Shown: positions 15,068 to 23,938, counted from the first letter of the stretch. The stretch is 64,000 bases of DNA from Streptomyces sp. TN58 (GCF_001941845.1 NZ_CP018870.1:744001-808000), one strand, 5' to 3'. Notes: a model not told the origin generated them from the sequence alone. A program made the numbers and translations.

Positions 15068-17026
15068 GTGAGCAGACTCCGTACCCGCACCCGGCCCCCG
15101 GCGGCCCTGGCGCTCCCCGCGCTGCTCGCCGTCGCGTTCCTGCTGATGCCGCTTCTCGGGATCCTGGTACGCACTCCGTGGGGCGAGCTCGTGGAACACC
15201 TCGGCAGCCCAGGTGTGGTCCAGGCTCTGAAGCTCTCCCTCGTGGTGTCCCTGTGGGCGCTGGGCCTCTCGCTCCTCCTCGGCGTGCCCCTGGCCTGGCT
15301 GCTGGCCCGTGTGGACTTCAGGGGCAAGGCCCTGGTCCGCTCGCTGGTGCTGCTCCCCATGGTGCTGCCGCCGACCGTGGGCGGTGTCGCCCTCCTCCTC
15401 GGCTTCGGCCGGCGCGGTCTGCTGGGGCCGTGGCTGGAGGACGTCTTCGGGATCACCCTGCCGTTCCACACCTCGGGGGCCGTCGTCGCGGCGACCTTCG
15501 TCGCCATGCCGTTCCTGGTCATCAGTTTGGAAGGCGCCCTCGGCGGTCTCAGGCGGAGTTACGAGGAGACGGCGGCCTCGCTCGGCGCGTCGCCGGTCCG
15601 TGTGTTCGCCACCGTGACCCTGCCCATGGTGGCGCCCGGTCTGATCGCCGGAGCCGCCCTCACCTGGGCCCGCGCACTGGGTGAGTTCGGCGCGACCATC
15701 ACCTTCGCGGGAAACCTGCCCGGCACCACGCAGACCCTGCCGCTCCAGGTGTACCTGCTGCTCCAGGACCAGCCCGAGGCGGCCACCTCCGTCTCCCTGC
15801 TGCTGCTGGCGATCGCCATGGCCGTACTGATCGCACTGCGCGGCCGCTGGACGGGCACCCCGGCCGACCGCGGCGCGGTGACGGCGCCGCGGTCCGGCCG
15901 GGAGGACGGCCCGGACCCCGGGCGGATGGCCGGCCGGGAACCGGAAGCGGACGCGGCGGCCGCCGCACCGGCGCCGTCCGGGGAGACCGGGCACTGGCCG
16001 CTGCACGCCACCGTCACGGGCTTCGACCGCCTCACCCTCGAAGCGGAACCGGGCACCACCATCGCCGTCGTCGGCGAGAACGGGGCCGGCAAGACCACCC
16101 TGCTGCGCGCCCTGCTCGGCCTGACCCCGCGGGCCCACGCCGACCTGCGGCTTGGGGACACCGACGTCACCGCCCTGCCGCCGCACCAGCGGCAGGTGGC
16201 CTGGGTGCCCCAGGACGGGGCGCTGTTCCCGCACCTGAGCGCCCTGGCGAACACCTCGTACGGGCTGCGGGCCCGCCGGGTGCCGCGTGCCGACGCCCGC
16301 CGGGAGGCGCAGGCCTGGCTGGACCGGCTGGGCGTGGGCCACCTCGCCCGGCGCAGGCCCGCCCAGCTCTCCGGCGGCCAGGCCCAGCGGGTCGCGCTCG
16401 CGCGCGCCCTTGCGGCGCGCCCGCGGCTCCTGCTGCTGGACGAACCGCTCGCCGCCCTCGACCAGACCACGCGGGCCCGGGTCCGGCACACCCTGCGCAC
16501 GCACCTGGCCGGCTTCGGCGGGGTCTGCCTCATCGTCACCCACGACCCGGTCGAGGCGGTGTCCCTGGCGGACCGGGTCCTCGTACTGGCCGACGGCCGG
16601 GCCCTGCAGGACGCGCCGCCCGCCGAGGTCACCCGGCACCCGCGCTCCCCGTGGGTGGCCCGGATGCTGGGTCGCAACGCCTGGCCGGGCATCGCCGTCG
16701 CAGACGGCCTCGCCCTCGCGGGGGGCGGCCGCCTGGTGGTCGCCGAGACCCTGCCCGAGGGAGCCGAGGCCCTGGCGGTCGTCGCCCCGGAGGCGGTTTC
16801 GGTGCACCGGGACCGGCCGAGCGGCAGCCCCCGCAACGTGTGGCGGGGCACCGTCCGGGAGATCACCGCGGTGGGCAGCCGCCTGCGCGTGCTGATCGAG
16901 TCGCCCGACGCGCCCGAGCTGGTCGCCGAGATCACCCCGGCCGCGGCGGCCGAACTGGGCCTGGCCGACGGGTCCGAGGTCTGGACGAGCGTGAAGGCCA
17001 CCGAGGTCACCCTCGTCCGCCTGTAG
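15068..17026 (+). CDS. modBC: Molybdate ABC transporter, permease and ATPase fused in one chain
   Basis: A 652-residue fusion. Residues 1-260 are ModB: about five helices and the EAA loop (EETAASLGASPVRVFATVTLPMVAPG region, 166-195). A Pro/Ala-rich linker of about 45 residues follows. Residues 312-540 are the ModC ATPase: Walker A GENGAGKT (336-343), signature LSGGQ (434-438), Walker B LLLLDEP (454-460) and the switch His in VTHDP. Residues about 580-650 form a Mop/TOBE regulatory domain that ends the protein. The beginning of the ATPase is shortened by about 15 residues compared with stand-alone ModC. The GTG at 15068 follows AGGAAG. Such ModBC fusions are known in actinobacteria. Confidence 0.9.
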   Translation: MSRLRTRTRPPAALALPALLAVAFLLMPLLGILVRTPWGELVEHLGSPGVVQALKLSLVVSLWALGLSLLLGVPLAWLLARVDFRGKALVRSLVLLPMVLPPTVGGVALLLGFGRRGLLGPWLEDVFGITLPFHTSGAVVAATFVAMPFLVISLEGALGGLRRSYEETAASLGASPVRVFATVTLPMVAPGLIAGAALTWARALGEFGATITFAGNLPGTTQTLPLQVYLLLQDQPEAATSVSLLLLAIAMAVLIALRGRWTGTPADRGAVTAPRSGREDGPDPGRMAGREPEADAAAAAPAPSGETGHWPLHATVTGFDRLTLEAEPGTTIAVVGENGAGKTTLLRALLGLTPRAHADLRLGDTDVTALPPHQRQVAWVPQDGALFPHLSALANTSYGLRARRVPRADARREAQAWLDRLGVGHLARRRPAQLSGGQAQRVALARALAARPRLLLLDEPLAALDQTTRARVRHTLRTHLAGFGGVCLIVTHDPVEAVSLADRVLVLADGRALQDAPPAEVTRHPRSPWVARMLGRNAWPGIAVADGLALAGGGRLVVAETLPEGAEALAVVAPEAVSVHRDRPSGSPRNVWRGTVREITAVGSRLRVLIESPDAPELVAEITPAAAAELGLADGSEVWTSVKATEVTLVRL

Positions 17027-17100
17027 TCCCGCCGGGCGGGTGGGCCGGACTCCGTGTGCGCGACCTGGCGGGCGGCCAGGACCGGCCCCGGCGCGTGAAG

Positions 17101-19182
17101 TCAGGCCACGCCGTCGGGGCTCTCCGGCCGCGGCGGGGCGAATTCGCACCAGACGCACTTGCCGCCGCCGCGCGGTTCCACACCCCACGCGTCCGCGAGC
17201 TGTTCCACCAGCATCAGTCCGCGCCCCGACACCGCCCAGTCCCCCGCCTCGCGCCGCCGCGGCAGCGCGCTGCTGGTGTCCTCGACCTCGATCCGGATCC
17301 GCCCCTGGGGCGTGATCCGCATGTTGACGTGGCCGCCGCCGTCCGTGTGGACGAGGGCGTTGGTCATCAGCTCGTCCGCCGCCAGCTCGATCTCGTCGGC
17401 GCGGTCCTCGGCGCCCCAGGCCGCCACCGCCGCTCGGATGAGGTGGCGGGCCATGGCCGGACCCCGGGTGTCCCCCGGCTCCAGGCGCTGGCGCAGCGGG
17501 CCGCCGCCCCGCCCGGTGGGGTTGCCGCGGCGGCGCAGGACGAGCAGGGCCATGTCGTCGCCCCCGCCCGCGTCGCCGACGAGGTCGCACAGCACGTCGG
17601 CGAGCTCCTCGACGTCCGTGGGGCCGCTGTGGACCGCCGCCGTCAGCTCCCGCATGCCGGTGTCGGGATCGGCGCCGGGTCTTTCGACGAGGCCGTCCGT
17701 GCACAGCACCAGGGTGTCGCCCGGGTGCAGTTCCAGACTGGTGACCGGATAGCCGGAGCCCGCCGCCGCGGACGGTTCGGGAGGCGGCAGCCCGAGCGGC
17801 AGCCCGCCCGCCACCTGGACCCGGTGGCAGCTGCCGTCCCCGCGCCGCACGACCGGGTCGAGGTGCCCGGCGCGGACGATCTGGAGCATGCCGCTGTTGA
17901 GGTCGACCTCGGCGTACGTGCAGGTGGCGAAGCGCTCCGTCTCCAGTTCCCGCAGGAAGGCGGAGGCTCGGGCCATCGCCGCGCCCGGTGTGTGCCCCTC
18001 GACCACGTACGCCCGCATCACGATGCGCAGCTGCCCCATGACGGCGGCCGCGTCCGTGTCGTGGCCCTCGACGTCGCCGATCATCACCCCGACGCGGCCG
18101 CCGCCGAGCGGCACCACGTCGTACCAGTCCCCGCCGATGTCCCGCCCGATCCGGGCGGAGCGGTAGCGTACGGCGATCAGCGCTCCGGGCACCGCGGGGA
18201 TCCGGCGGGGCAGCATGGCCCGCTGGAGGCCCTCGGCCAGGTCGTGCTCCTGCTCGAAGAGGATGGCGCGCTGGAGGCTCTGGGCGACGCCGCTGCCGAG
18301 CGCCATGAGCAGGTTGCGTTCCTCGGCGGTGAAGTCGCCGTCCCGTTTGTAGAGCAGCCCCAGCGCTCCGACGGCCCGCCCCTGGGCGATCAGCGGCAGG
18401 TAGACGCCGCTGCGGACGGCCAGCGGCTCGATGTACGGCCACAGTTCGGGGTAGCCCTGCTGGAACTCCTCCCGCGAGAGGATGAAGACGGGCTGCATGG
18501 TGCGTACGGCCACACTCATCGGGAACTGCGCGTCGATCCGGGTGTACTCGATCTCGGGGACGTACGTGCCGAGCTGTCCCTCCGCGACGAGGTGGATGCG
18601 GCCTCCGTCGACGACGCCCAGCATCACGCTCACGGCGCCGAGGTGGCCGAGGGCCTGGGGGTCCTTGAGGATGTCGGTCACGTCGTTGACGGTGCGGGCG
18701 TGGGCGAGGATGGCGGTCGTCCGCTCGACGACGCCGGTCATCCGGCGGCGCCCCTCGTCCTGCTCGCCGGCGGCGCCCGGCTCGCCGGGGTCGTGGGCGG
18801 CGTCGCGGAGGATGCCGATGACGCGGTACGGGCGGCCGCCCGGGTCCCTCAGGATGTGGCCCTGGATGTGGGTCCAGGCGGGTGTGCCGTCGCGGCGGCG
18901 GCTGCGGACGTAGGCGCCGTAGTGGCTCCGCCCGTCCTTGATCGCCTGGGCGACCCTGGCGTCGAGCCGGGCCTCCTCGGCGGGCGCTATCCGCGCGCGG
19001 AGCCCGGCGGGGGTGCCGTCGTACTCGTCCGGGCGCAGGTCGAGCACGTCGAGGGCGGTGGGATCCAGGTGCATCCGCCCACTGTCGAGGTCCCAGTCGA
19101 AGGTGCCCATCCGGTTGAGCGCAAGGCTCGTGTCCGGCCGCGCGGGCCAGTCGACCTCGGGAACGTCTCCCCTACGGGCCAT
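17101..19182 (-). CDS. PAS-GAF-SpoIIE phosphatase-HATPase regulator
   Basis: A 693-residue regulator. A PAS domain (about 20-125, MGTFDWDLDSG) is followed by a GAF domain (about 150-310), a PP2C/SpoIIE phosphatase (about 330-530, GGDWYD and MIGDVEGHDTDAA), and an RsbW-like ATPase (about 560-680, DELMTNALVH and GRGLMLVEQLADAWG). It is the second protein of this class in the window, built with a different sensor set. It is convergent with modBC (74 bases apart). No cognate STAS antagonist is encoded nearby, so its target is unknown. Confidence 0.9.
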   Translation of the reverse strand: MARRGDVPEVDWPARPDTSLALNRMGTFDWDLDSGRMHLDPTALDVLDLRPDEYDGTPAGLRARIAPAEEARLDARVAQAIKDGRSHYGAYVRSRRRDGTPAWTHIQGHILRDPGGRPYRVIGILRDAAHDPGEPGAAGEQDEGRRRMTGVVERTTAILAHARTVNDVTDILKDPQALGHLGAVSVMLGVVDGGRIHLVAEGQLGTYVPEIEYTRIDAQFPMSVAVRTMQPVFILSREEFQQGYPELWPYIEPLAVRSGVYLPLIAQGRAVGALGLLYKRDGDFTAEERNLLMALGSGVAQSLQRAILFEQEHDLAEGLQRAMLPRRIPAVPGALIAVRYRSARIGRDIGGDWYDVVPLGGGRVGVMIGDVEGHDTDAAAVMGQLRIVMRAYVVEGHTPGAAMARASAFLRELETERFATCTYAEVDLNSGMLQIVRAGHLDPVVRRGDGSCHRVQVAGGLPLGLPPPEPSAAAGSGYPVTSLELHPGDTLVLCTDGLVERPGADPDTGMRELTAAVHSGPTDVEELADVLCDLVGDAGGGDDMALLVLRRRGNPTGRGGGPLRQRLEPGDTRGPAMARHLIRAAVAAWGAEDRADEIELAADELMTNALVHTDGGGHVNMRITPQGRIRIEVEDTSSALPRRREAGDWAVSGRGLMLVEQLADAWGVEPRGGGKCVWCEFAPPRPESPDGVA

Positions 19183-19273
19183 GCAGCCAGGGTCTCACTG
19201 TCCCCCGCCGGTGTCCCCGTGGAGCGGCCGGCGGGGGCCCGGTCGGGGGTGGGGCCTGGGTGCGTACACAGCA

Positions 19274-19302
19274 CTGTGCGGCCCGTCGCGCGGGCCGCAC
19301 AG
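19274..19302 (-). terminator. Strong hairpin, terminator for the small secreted-peptide gene
   Basis: A perfect 12-bp stem, CTGTGCGGCCCG with CGGGCCGCACAG, around a 5-base loop, ten bases after the stop of the gene ending at 19313. There is no T-run, as is usual in Streptomyces. Confidence 0.6.
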
Positions 19303-19312
19303 CATGCCGGGG

Positions 19313-19540
19313 TCAGCAGCCCTTGCCGTGGCCTCCGCCACGGTAGTGGTCGTTGTCATTGTCGTGCCAGCCGTGGTGGTGGCCGCCCCTGTCGTGGTCC
19401 CAGCCGCCGCCGCTCACGTACGTGACGGACTGTGAGGGGGTCGCCGCCGAGGCGGTACCCGCGGCTCCCAGGGCGCCGCCTGCCATCAGAACGCCGATGG
19501 CGGACACCGCGAAGAGGCGCTTGACTCTCGTTGCTCGCAT
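19313..19540 (-). CDS. Small secreted His/Gly/Asp-rich peptide
   Basis: A 75-residue precursor. A classical signal peptide (residues 1-33: RVKR, a hydrophobic core, then TASA-A) would release a mature peptide of about 42 residues. This has eight His and seven Asp among many glycines (WDHDRGGHHHGWHDNDNDHYRG is the centre, in two clusters) and ends GHGKGC with a single C-terminal Cys. The composition suggests metal binding outside the cell or in the wall. No family is recognised; it is not a chaplin. AGAAGGG lies nine bases before the ATG, and a hairpin follows the gene. Confidence 0.75.
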   Translation of the reverse strand: MRATRVKRLFAVSAIGVLMAGGALGAAGTASAATPSQSVTYVSGGGWDHDRGGHHHGWHDNDNDHYRGGGHGKGC

Positions 19541-19898
19541 GGTTGAGAACCCTTCTCGTTGCTACGGCACGAAAATTTGTTCTTCCTCCTCAGGCGAGGG
19601 GTTTTCATGGCTGCACCTGCGGCCGTACAGATGTCATGAATGCGCGTCACCCCCGTCAACGCGGCCTCATCGGGCCACGGACCTTCGGGGCCGGTGCGAT
19701 ATGTCGCACGCCTCGCGCTCCGGCGTATCACCGCGGGTAAAGGGTTGCGATCCCGGCGGTCGCCGCAGTTACCTACGGATGATATTAGTCACCGCCTCGG
19801 CGATCGGCATCTCGGGCGGGTATGGAATGGGCCCGCGATTCACCGCATTTCCGGTGTAGCGGGCAACTATGCAGGGATCGGCTGGTCACCGCAACGGG
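19541..19898. other. Divergent non-coding region
   Basis: It holds the leader of the small secreted-peptide gene (minus strand) with an AT-rich patch at 19570-19585. On the plus strand there is a possible promoter, TTGCGA at 19745-19750, before the AlkD-like gene. A minus-strand frame of about 40 codons (MKTPRLRRKNKF...) starts at 19605 and overlaps the peptide gene, but has no support. No other signal is seen. Confidence 0.5.
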
Positions 19899-20069
19899 CC
19901 AAGGGCTGTCCCGTAAAGTCCTGGCGGATCAGTGCGCGGTGTCGGATGCGGTGCACCGCAAGGCGGAGGAGCGTCCTCGTACTGGGCGTATGCGGGCGCT
20001 TTGCGACAACGCGGCGAGGCGCCGTAGCCGGCGCCGCGCGCCCGCCGGGGAACACGGGACAGCCCTTGG
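19899..20069 (+). mobile_element. Long-hairpin intergenic element, copy B (MITE-like)
   Basis: Perfect 16-bp terminal inverted repeats: CCAAGGGCTGTCCCGT at 19899-19914 and its complement at 20054-20069. The core contains GCAAGGCGGAGG at 19958-19969 and GACAACGCGGCG at 20005-20016, 47 bases apart start to start, exactly as in copy A; from the second 12-mer to the right end is also 49 bases in both. The core hairpin AGCGTCCTCGTAC / GTATGCGGGCGCT has loop TGGGC. It ends 43 bases before the AlkD-like start codon, so it lies in that gene's leader. Confidence 0.8.
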
Positions 20070-20112
20070 GCTCACCGCCGCGCGTAGGGACAGCAGGAGA
20101 GATGAGGCCGGG

Positions 20113-20802
20113 ATGGCAGAGGTGACCGGGACGGCACTGGCCGACGTGATGGCCGAACTGGCCGGGCTGGAGGATCCGAAGGCCCGCGCCGTGAACGAGA
20201 AGCACGGCGACGACCACGGGGTGAACCTCGGAAAACTGCGTGCGGTCGCGAAACGGCTGAAGACGCAGCAGGAACTGGCGCGCGAACTCTGGGGCACGCA
20301 GGACACCGCGGCGAGGCTGCTGGCGCTCCTGATCTGCCGCCCGAAGGCTTTCGGGCGGGACGAGTTGGACGCCATGCTGCGCGGGGCGCGAGCGCCCAAG
20401 GTGCAGGACTGGCTCGTGAACTACGTGGTGAAGAAGAGCCCGCACGCGGAGGATCTGCGCCTGGCCTGGTCGGCCGACCCGGATCCGCTCGTCGCGAGCG
20501 CGGGCTGGGCGCTGACCACGGAGCGCGTGGCGAAGCGGCCGGAGGGCCTGGATCTGCCGGGGCTGCTCGACGTCGTGGAGGCGGAGATGAAGGACGCCCC
20601 GGATCGCCTGCAGTGGGCGATGAACCACTGCCTGGCGCAGATCGGCATCGAGCATCCGGAGCACCGCGCCCGCGCGGTCGCCGTCGGCGAGCGCCTGGAG
20701 GTGCTGAAGGACTATCCGACGTCCCCCGGCTGCACGTCCCCGTACGCCCCGGTCTGGATCGCCGAGATGGTCCGCCGCCGGTCGGCTCAGCCGGGGGCGT
20801 GA
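20113..20802 (+). CDS. DNA alkylation repair protein, AlkD-like HEAT-repeat glycosylase
   Basis: A 229-residue all-helical protein of the AlkD family of DNA glycosylases. The segments GVNLGKLRAVAKRLKTQQELARELWGT, DTAARLLALLI and DWLVNYVVKKSPHA match the HEAT-like repeats of AlkD, which removes 3-methyladenine and 7-methylguanine without base flipping. The ATG at 20113 is used; a weak AGGAGA lies 12 bases upstream. A hairpin element lies directly before the gene. It is the first of two alkylation-repair genes in the window (see the AlkB homolog at 61063). Confidence 0.85.
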   Translation: MAEVTGTALADVMAELAGLEDPKARAVNEKHGDDHGVNLGKLRAVAKRLKTQQELARELWGTQDTAARLLALLICRPKAFGRDELDAMLRGARAPKVQDWLVNYVVKKSPHAEDLRLAWSADPDPLVASAGWALTTERVAKRPEGLDLPGLLDVVEAEMKDAPDRLQWAMNHCLAQIGIEHPEHRARAVAVGERLEVLKDYPTSPGCTSPYAPVWIAEMVRRRSAQPGA

Positions 20803-20842
20803 GGCCGGTTCCCCACCGTCGGGGGCGGCCCGCCGCGACCGG

Positions 20843-22552
20843 TCACCGGTTCCCGCCGTTGCCGCCGTCGTTCCCGCCGTCGTTCCCGCCGCCGTCCTCG
20901 CGGGGCTGGTCCGCCGGCGGCTCGACGGCCGTACGGGCCGGTTCCGGCTCCGGCTGCGGGGCGACCGGTGACTGCGGAGCCGCGGACCTGGTCGGCAGGG
21001 ACGGCGTGCGGTCGGTCGGCGGCGGCGTCCGCGTCGGCAGGGGCGGCGTGCGGTCGGTCGGCTGGGGCGAACGCGCCTCAGAGGGCGACGGTGACGGCCT
21101 GGGCGAGGGCGATGCCGCCGGGGACCCCGAGGGGGAGCCCGACGGCGACGGAGGTTCCGACGGGGACCCCGGCGGCGTCTCGGACGGCGACGGCGACGCC
21201 GGAGGAGTCGGCGAAACCGCAGGCGATCCGGAAGGCGTCGCCGACGGCGAGGGCGACGGCGAGACCGACGGGGATCCCGACGGCGAGGGCGACGGGGATC
21301 CCGACGGCGAGACCGACGGGGCCGGCGTCCCCGACGGCGATGTCGAGGGGGACTTCGACGGTGATTCGGAGCCGGACGGCTTGCCCGTCGGGGACGTCGA
21401 GGGCGACTTCGAGGGCGACTTCGACGGCGCCTTGGACGGCGGCTTGGACGGCGGCTTGGACGGCGACTTCGAGCCCGTGTGCGAAGGCGACTTCGACGGC
21501 GGTCCCGACGGCTTCGGCCCGGTGTGCGTCGGCGTGACTCCCGGGCTCGGCGTGGTCGGCGGCGTCGGGAACACGGGCGGCGGGACCGGCCGGTCGGGCC
21601 GCCGGTCCGGGTGGTGGCCCTTCTCGCGCTCGAACCAGTGCCGGTTCTTGTGGTCGTAGATCACGATCTTCTTGACGGGCTCCACCGCCGGTGCGATGAC
21701 GACCACCTTCGCCGGCTGGTACGAGGGCCACGTCTGCCCGTAGCGCTTCGGAGCGGCCTTCAGCGGGACCGGCTGACCGAGCGGGTTCCCGCACGCGCAG
21801 CGCACCCGGGGCACGCCCCGGTCGTCGACGAGCACGGCCGTCCCGGCCTGCAGGACGGCCTGGTAGCTCGTGACCTTGCCGTTCTGGAAGCCGTGGTTGG
21901 TGACCCGGGTGTCCATGCGCAGTTGCACGGGGGTGAGCGAGCGCAGGTACTCGGGAACGGCCGCCGGCTGGATGCCCAGCGTCGCGGCGAAGGCCTGGTT
22001 CTTGGCGGGTTCCGCGGCCAGCACCTTGATCTGCTTCTCGACGTCGCAACTCGCCACGTCCTGGGTGCCCCCGTACACGCCCGGTGCGGAACCGCTGACG
22101 CTCCTGGTGCCCGTGGTGGTGCCCTGGGTGGTGGGAGCGGCGCCGGTCCCGCTGGGGGACGGCGCCGGGCTCTGCGGCGCCGGGCTCTGCGGGGGCGGCG
22201 CGTCCTCCTTCACCACGGTGGACTCGGTGAAGGGGTCGGGGCCCGCGGCGGCGGCCGGCTGGAGGAACACCTCACCCCCGGCGCCGGGCGTGCCGCTGGG
22301 CCGGGTCAGCACCACCGCCAGGGCCACGACCGCGACCACCGCGACGAGCGCGGTGGCGAGCCGTGGAACGGACCGCCACCAGGGACCCTTGCCCGGGCCC
22401 GGGCCAGCGGGGCCCACGGGTCCGGCGGGACCGCCGGGCGGCCCGGTCGGCGGCGGGGGCGGCGGTACCTGCCGCCCTCCCGACAGCGGACCGGAAGGCG
22501 GGCCGGTGGGTCGCTCTGACGACGGCTGCCCACCGGAGGGATGTGTGCTCAC
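20843..22552 (-). CDS. Membrane-anchored protein with long Pro/Ser-rich C-terminal tail (DUF6777-like)
   Basis: A protein of about 569 residues. A Pro/Gly-rich cytoplasmic leader (1-60) is followed by one membrane helix (about 65-85), then an external domain (about 130-270) with CDVEKQIKVL and a CACGNPLGQPVPL motif near residue 250 that resembles DUF6777. The last 270 residues are a Ser/Pro/Lys tail (SKSPSKPPSK, SPSGSPSPSPSG) and a Gly/Asn end. The tail DNA is repetitive and likely length-variable. The GTG at 22552 follows a purine-rich site; an ATG at 22585 is the alternative. It is divergent from the streptophobe gene. Wall-spanning stalk is an inference. Confidence 0.75.
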   Translation of the reverse strand: MSTHPSGGQPSSERPTGPPSGPLSGGRQVPPPPPPTGPPGGPAGPVGPAGPGPGKGPWWRSVPRLATALVAVVAVVALAVVLTRPSGTPGAGGEVFLQPAAAAGPDPFTESTVVKEDAPPPQSPAPQSPAPSPSGTGAAPTTQGTTTGTRSVSGSAPGVYGGTQDVASCDVEKQIKVLAAEPAKNQAFAATLGIQPAAVPEYLRSLTPVQLRMDTRVTNHGFQNGKVTSYQAVLQAGTAVLVDDRGVPRVRCACGNPLGQPVPLKAAPKRYGQTWPSYQPAKVVVIAPAVEPVKKIVIYDHKNRHWFEREKGHHPDRRPDRPVPPPVFPTPPTTPSPGVTPTHTGPKPSGPPSKSPSHTGSKSPSKPPSKPPSKAPSKSPSKSPSTSPTGKPSGSESPSKSPSTSPSGTPAPSVSPSGSPSPSPSGSPSVSPSPSPSATPSGSPAVSPTPPASPSPSETPPGSPSEPPSPSGSPSGSPAASPSPRPSPSPSEARSPQPTDRTPPLPTRTPPPTDRTPSLPTRSAAPQSPVAPQPEPEPARTAVEPPADQPREDGGGNDGGNDGGNGGNR

Positions 22553-22642
22553 GGGCTCTTCTTCCCAGGAGGAGGGAGTTCCCATCGGACCATTGTGTGC
22601 GCCGTCCGGGTGGTGGCCGCAAGCCGGGAGTGCCACGGTTGC

Positions 22643-23938
22643 ATGGTGAGCCAGACGCCGAGAGCAGCACCGACCGGGGGCTCCGCGAGGGCTTGGCGCG
22701 ACGCCCTCGCCACCGTCGTCGCGGGTTTCGCCGCGATGACGGTGGTCGCCGCGGCCGGCCTGGCGTGCGCCGGCGCCGGCGACCTCCCGGAGGGGGCGTT
22801 CCCGCACGTGGTCGCCGCGGTCGTGGTGATGGCGGCCGGCGGTGCCGTGGAGGTGTCCGGCGACGCCGGTCCGCTGGCGGGCGCGGAAGCGACCCTGGAG
22901 GTGCTCCCGCTCTCGGTGAGCCTGGCGGGCGCACTCGCCGCCGGCTACTTCTTCCTGCGCCCGCTGCACAACCGTGCCGTGGCCCGGCCCCGGGAACTCC
23001 TGGGCCGGGCCGTTCCGTCGGTCGTCCTGTGGCTGCTCGCGCTGCTCGGCTCGGCGCTCCTGGCCCGGCAGGACTTCGGCGTCTCCACCGGCGACCCCGC
23101 CGTCGCGGTGATCGGTGAACTCCTCGACGCCGCGCCGACGGTGGGCTTCCGCGCCGACGTGCCCGCCACCCTCCTGTTCGGTCTGCTGTGGATCCTGGGC
23201 CTGTTGCTGATCGCCCTGCTGGTGTCGCGCCGGGCACCGCTCCCGGCCGGACTGGTCCGCTTCCACACGGCGGTGCGGCCGGCCGCCTTCGCCACGCTGC
23301 TGCTCCTCCTGTCGTACGTCGTGATCGGCGTCGTCGTCGGGCTGGTGGCGGCCGCGACCCAGGGGGACGCCGGCCGGACCCTGGCGGTGGTCCTGCTCGG
23401 GCTGCCCAACCTCGTCTGGATCGCGCTCACCCTCGGCTTCGGCGGATCCTGGGAGGCCCGTGTCGAAGGGGCCTTCGGGCTGCCGATGCCGCAGCTGCTG
23501 GACGAGGTGCTGCGTGACGCCGACGGGGCCCCGGTCGACGTGGCGTCGTTCGCGGCGCGCGACCCGCGGGCGTGGTGGATGGTGGTGGCGGCCGCGGTCC
23601 TGCTGCTGGCCACGGGCGTACTGGCGGCCGTACGGTCGCCCGCGCACGTCCGGCCCTGGCAGCACGCCCTGCATCTCGGCGCGGCCCTCGCCCTGGCCAC
23701 CCTCGCGGTCTGCCTGCTGTGCCGGGTCCAGGCCGCGTACGGGCTGTCCCTGCTCGGCATCGGCGAGGTGGAGGGCCTCGGCGGGGAGCTCGTCCTGGAC
23801 CCGGTGCTGTGGCGGACGGTCGGCCTCGGCCTCCTCTGGGGCGCCGTGGCCGGCTTCCTCGGCGGCCTCCTGGCCCGGCCGCTGCACCGCCGCCGCGGGC
23901 CGGCCGGCGCGCCCGCCGGGACGGCCGCTCACGGCTGA
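22643..23938 (+). CDS. Streptophobe family membrane protein
   Basis: A 431-residue protein with ten or so membrane helices and long small-residue-rich loops. The layout and the FHTAVRPAAFATLLLLLSYVVIGVVVGLVAA type segments match the family named streptophobe, which is confined to streptomycetes and relatives and has no known function. The ATG at 22643 is followed at once by a GTG, either of which could be the start. It is divergent from the DUF6777-like gene, with 90 bases between them. Confidence 0.75.
   Translation: MVSQTPRAAPTGGSARAWRDALATVVAGFAAMTVVAAAGLACAGAGDLPEGAFPHVVAAVVVMAAGGAVEVSGDAGPLAGAEATLEVLPLSVSLAGALAAGYFFLRPLHNRAVARPRELLGRAVPSVVLWLLALLGSALLARQDFGVSTGDPAVAVIGELLDAAPTVGFRADVPATLLFGLLWILGLLLIALLVSRRAPLPAGLVRFHTAVRPAAFATLLLLLSYVVIGVVVGLVAAATQGDAGRTLAVVLLGLPNLVWIALTLGFGGSWEARVEGAFGLPMPQLLDEVLRDADGAPVDVASFAARDPRAWWMVVAAAVLLLATGVLAAVRSPAHVRPWQHALHLGAALALATLAVCLLCRVQAAYGLSLLGIGEVEGLGGELVLDPVLWRTVGLGLLWGAVAGFLGGLLARPLHRRRGPAGAPAGTAAHG

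Noticed and set aside
13367..18442. Open minus-strand frame of 1691 codons opposite the molybdate genes
   Set aside because: It runs antisense to modA, modBC and other real genes; the protein is Arg/Gly/Pro-only without domains, as expected from GC-rich shadow frames.
16651..19425. Open plus-strand frame of 924 codons over the SpoIIE gene
   Set aside because: It is antisense to a clear PAS-GAF-SpoIIE-HATPase protein, and its composition is unnatural.
19486..19605. Small minus-strand frame overlapping the secreted-peptide start
   Set aside because: No ribosome site and no recognisable protein; probably chance.
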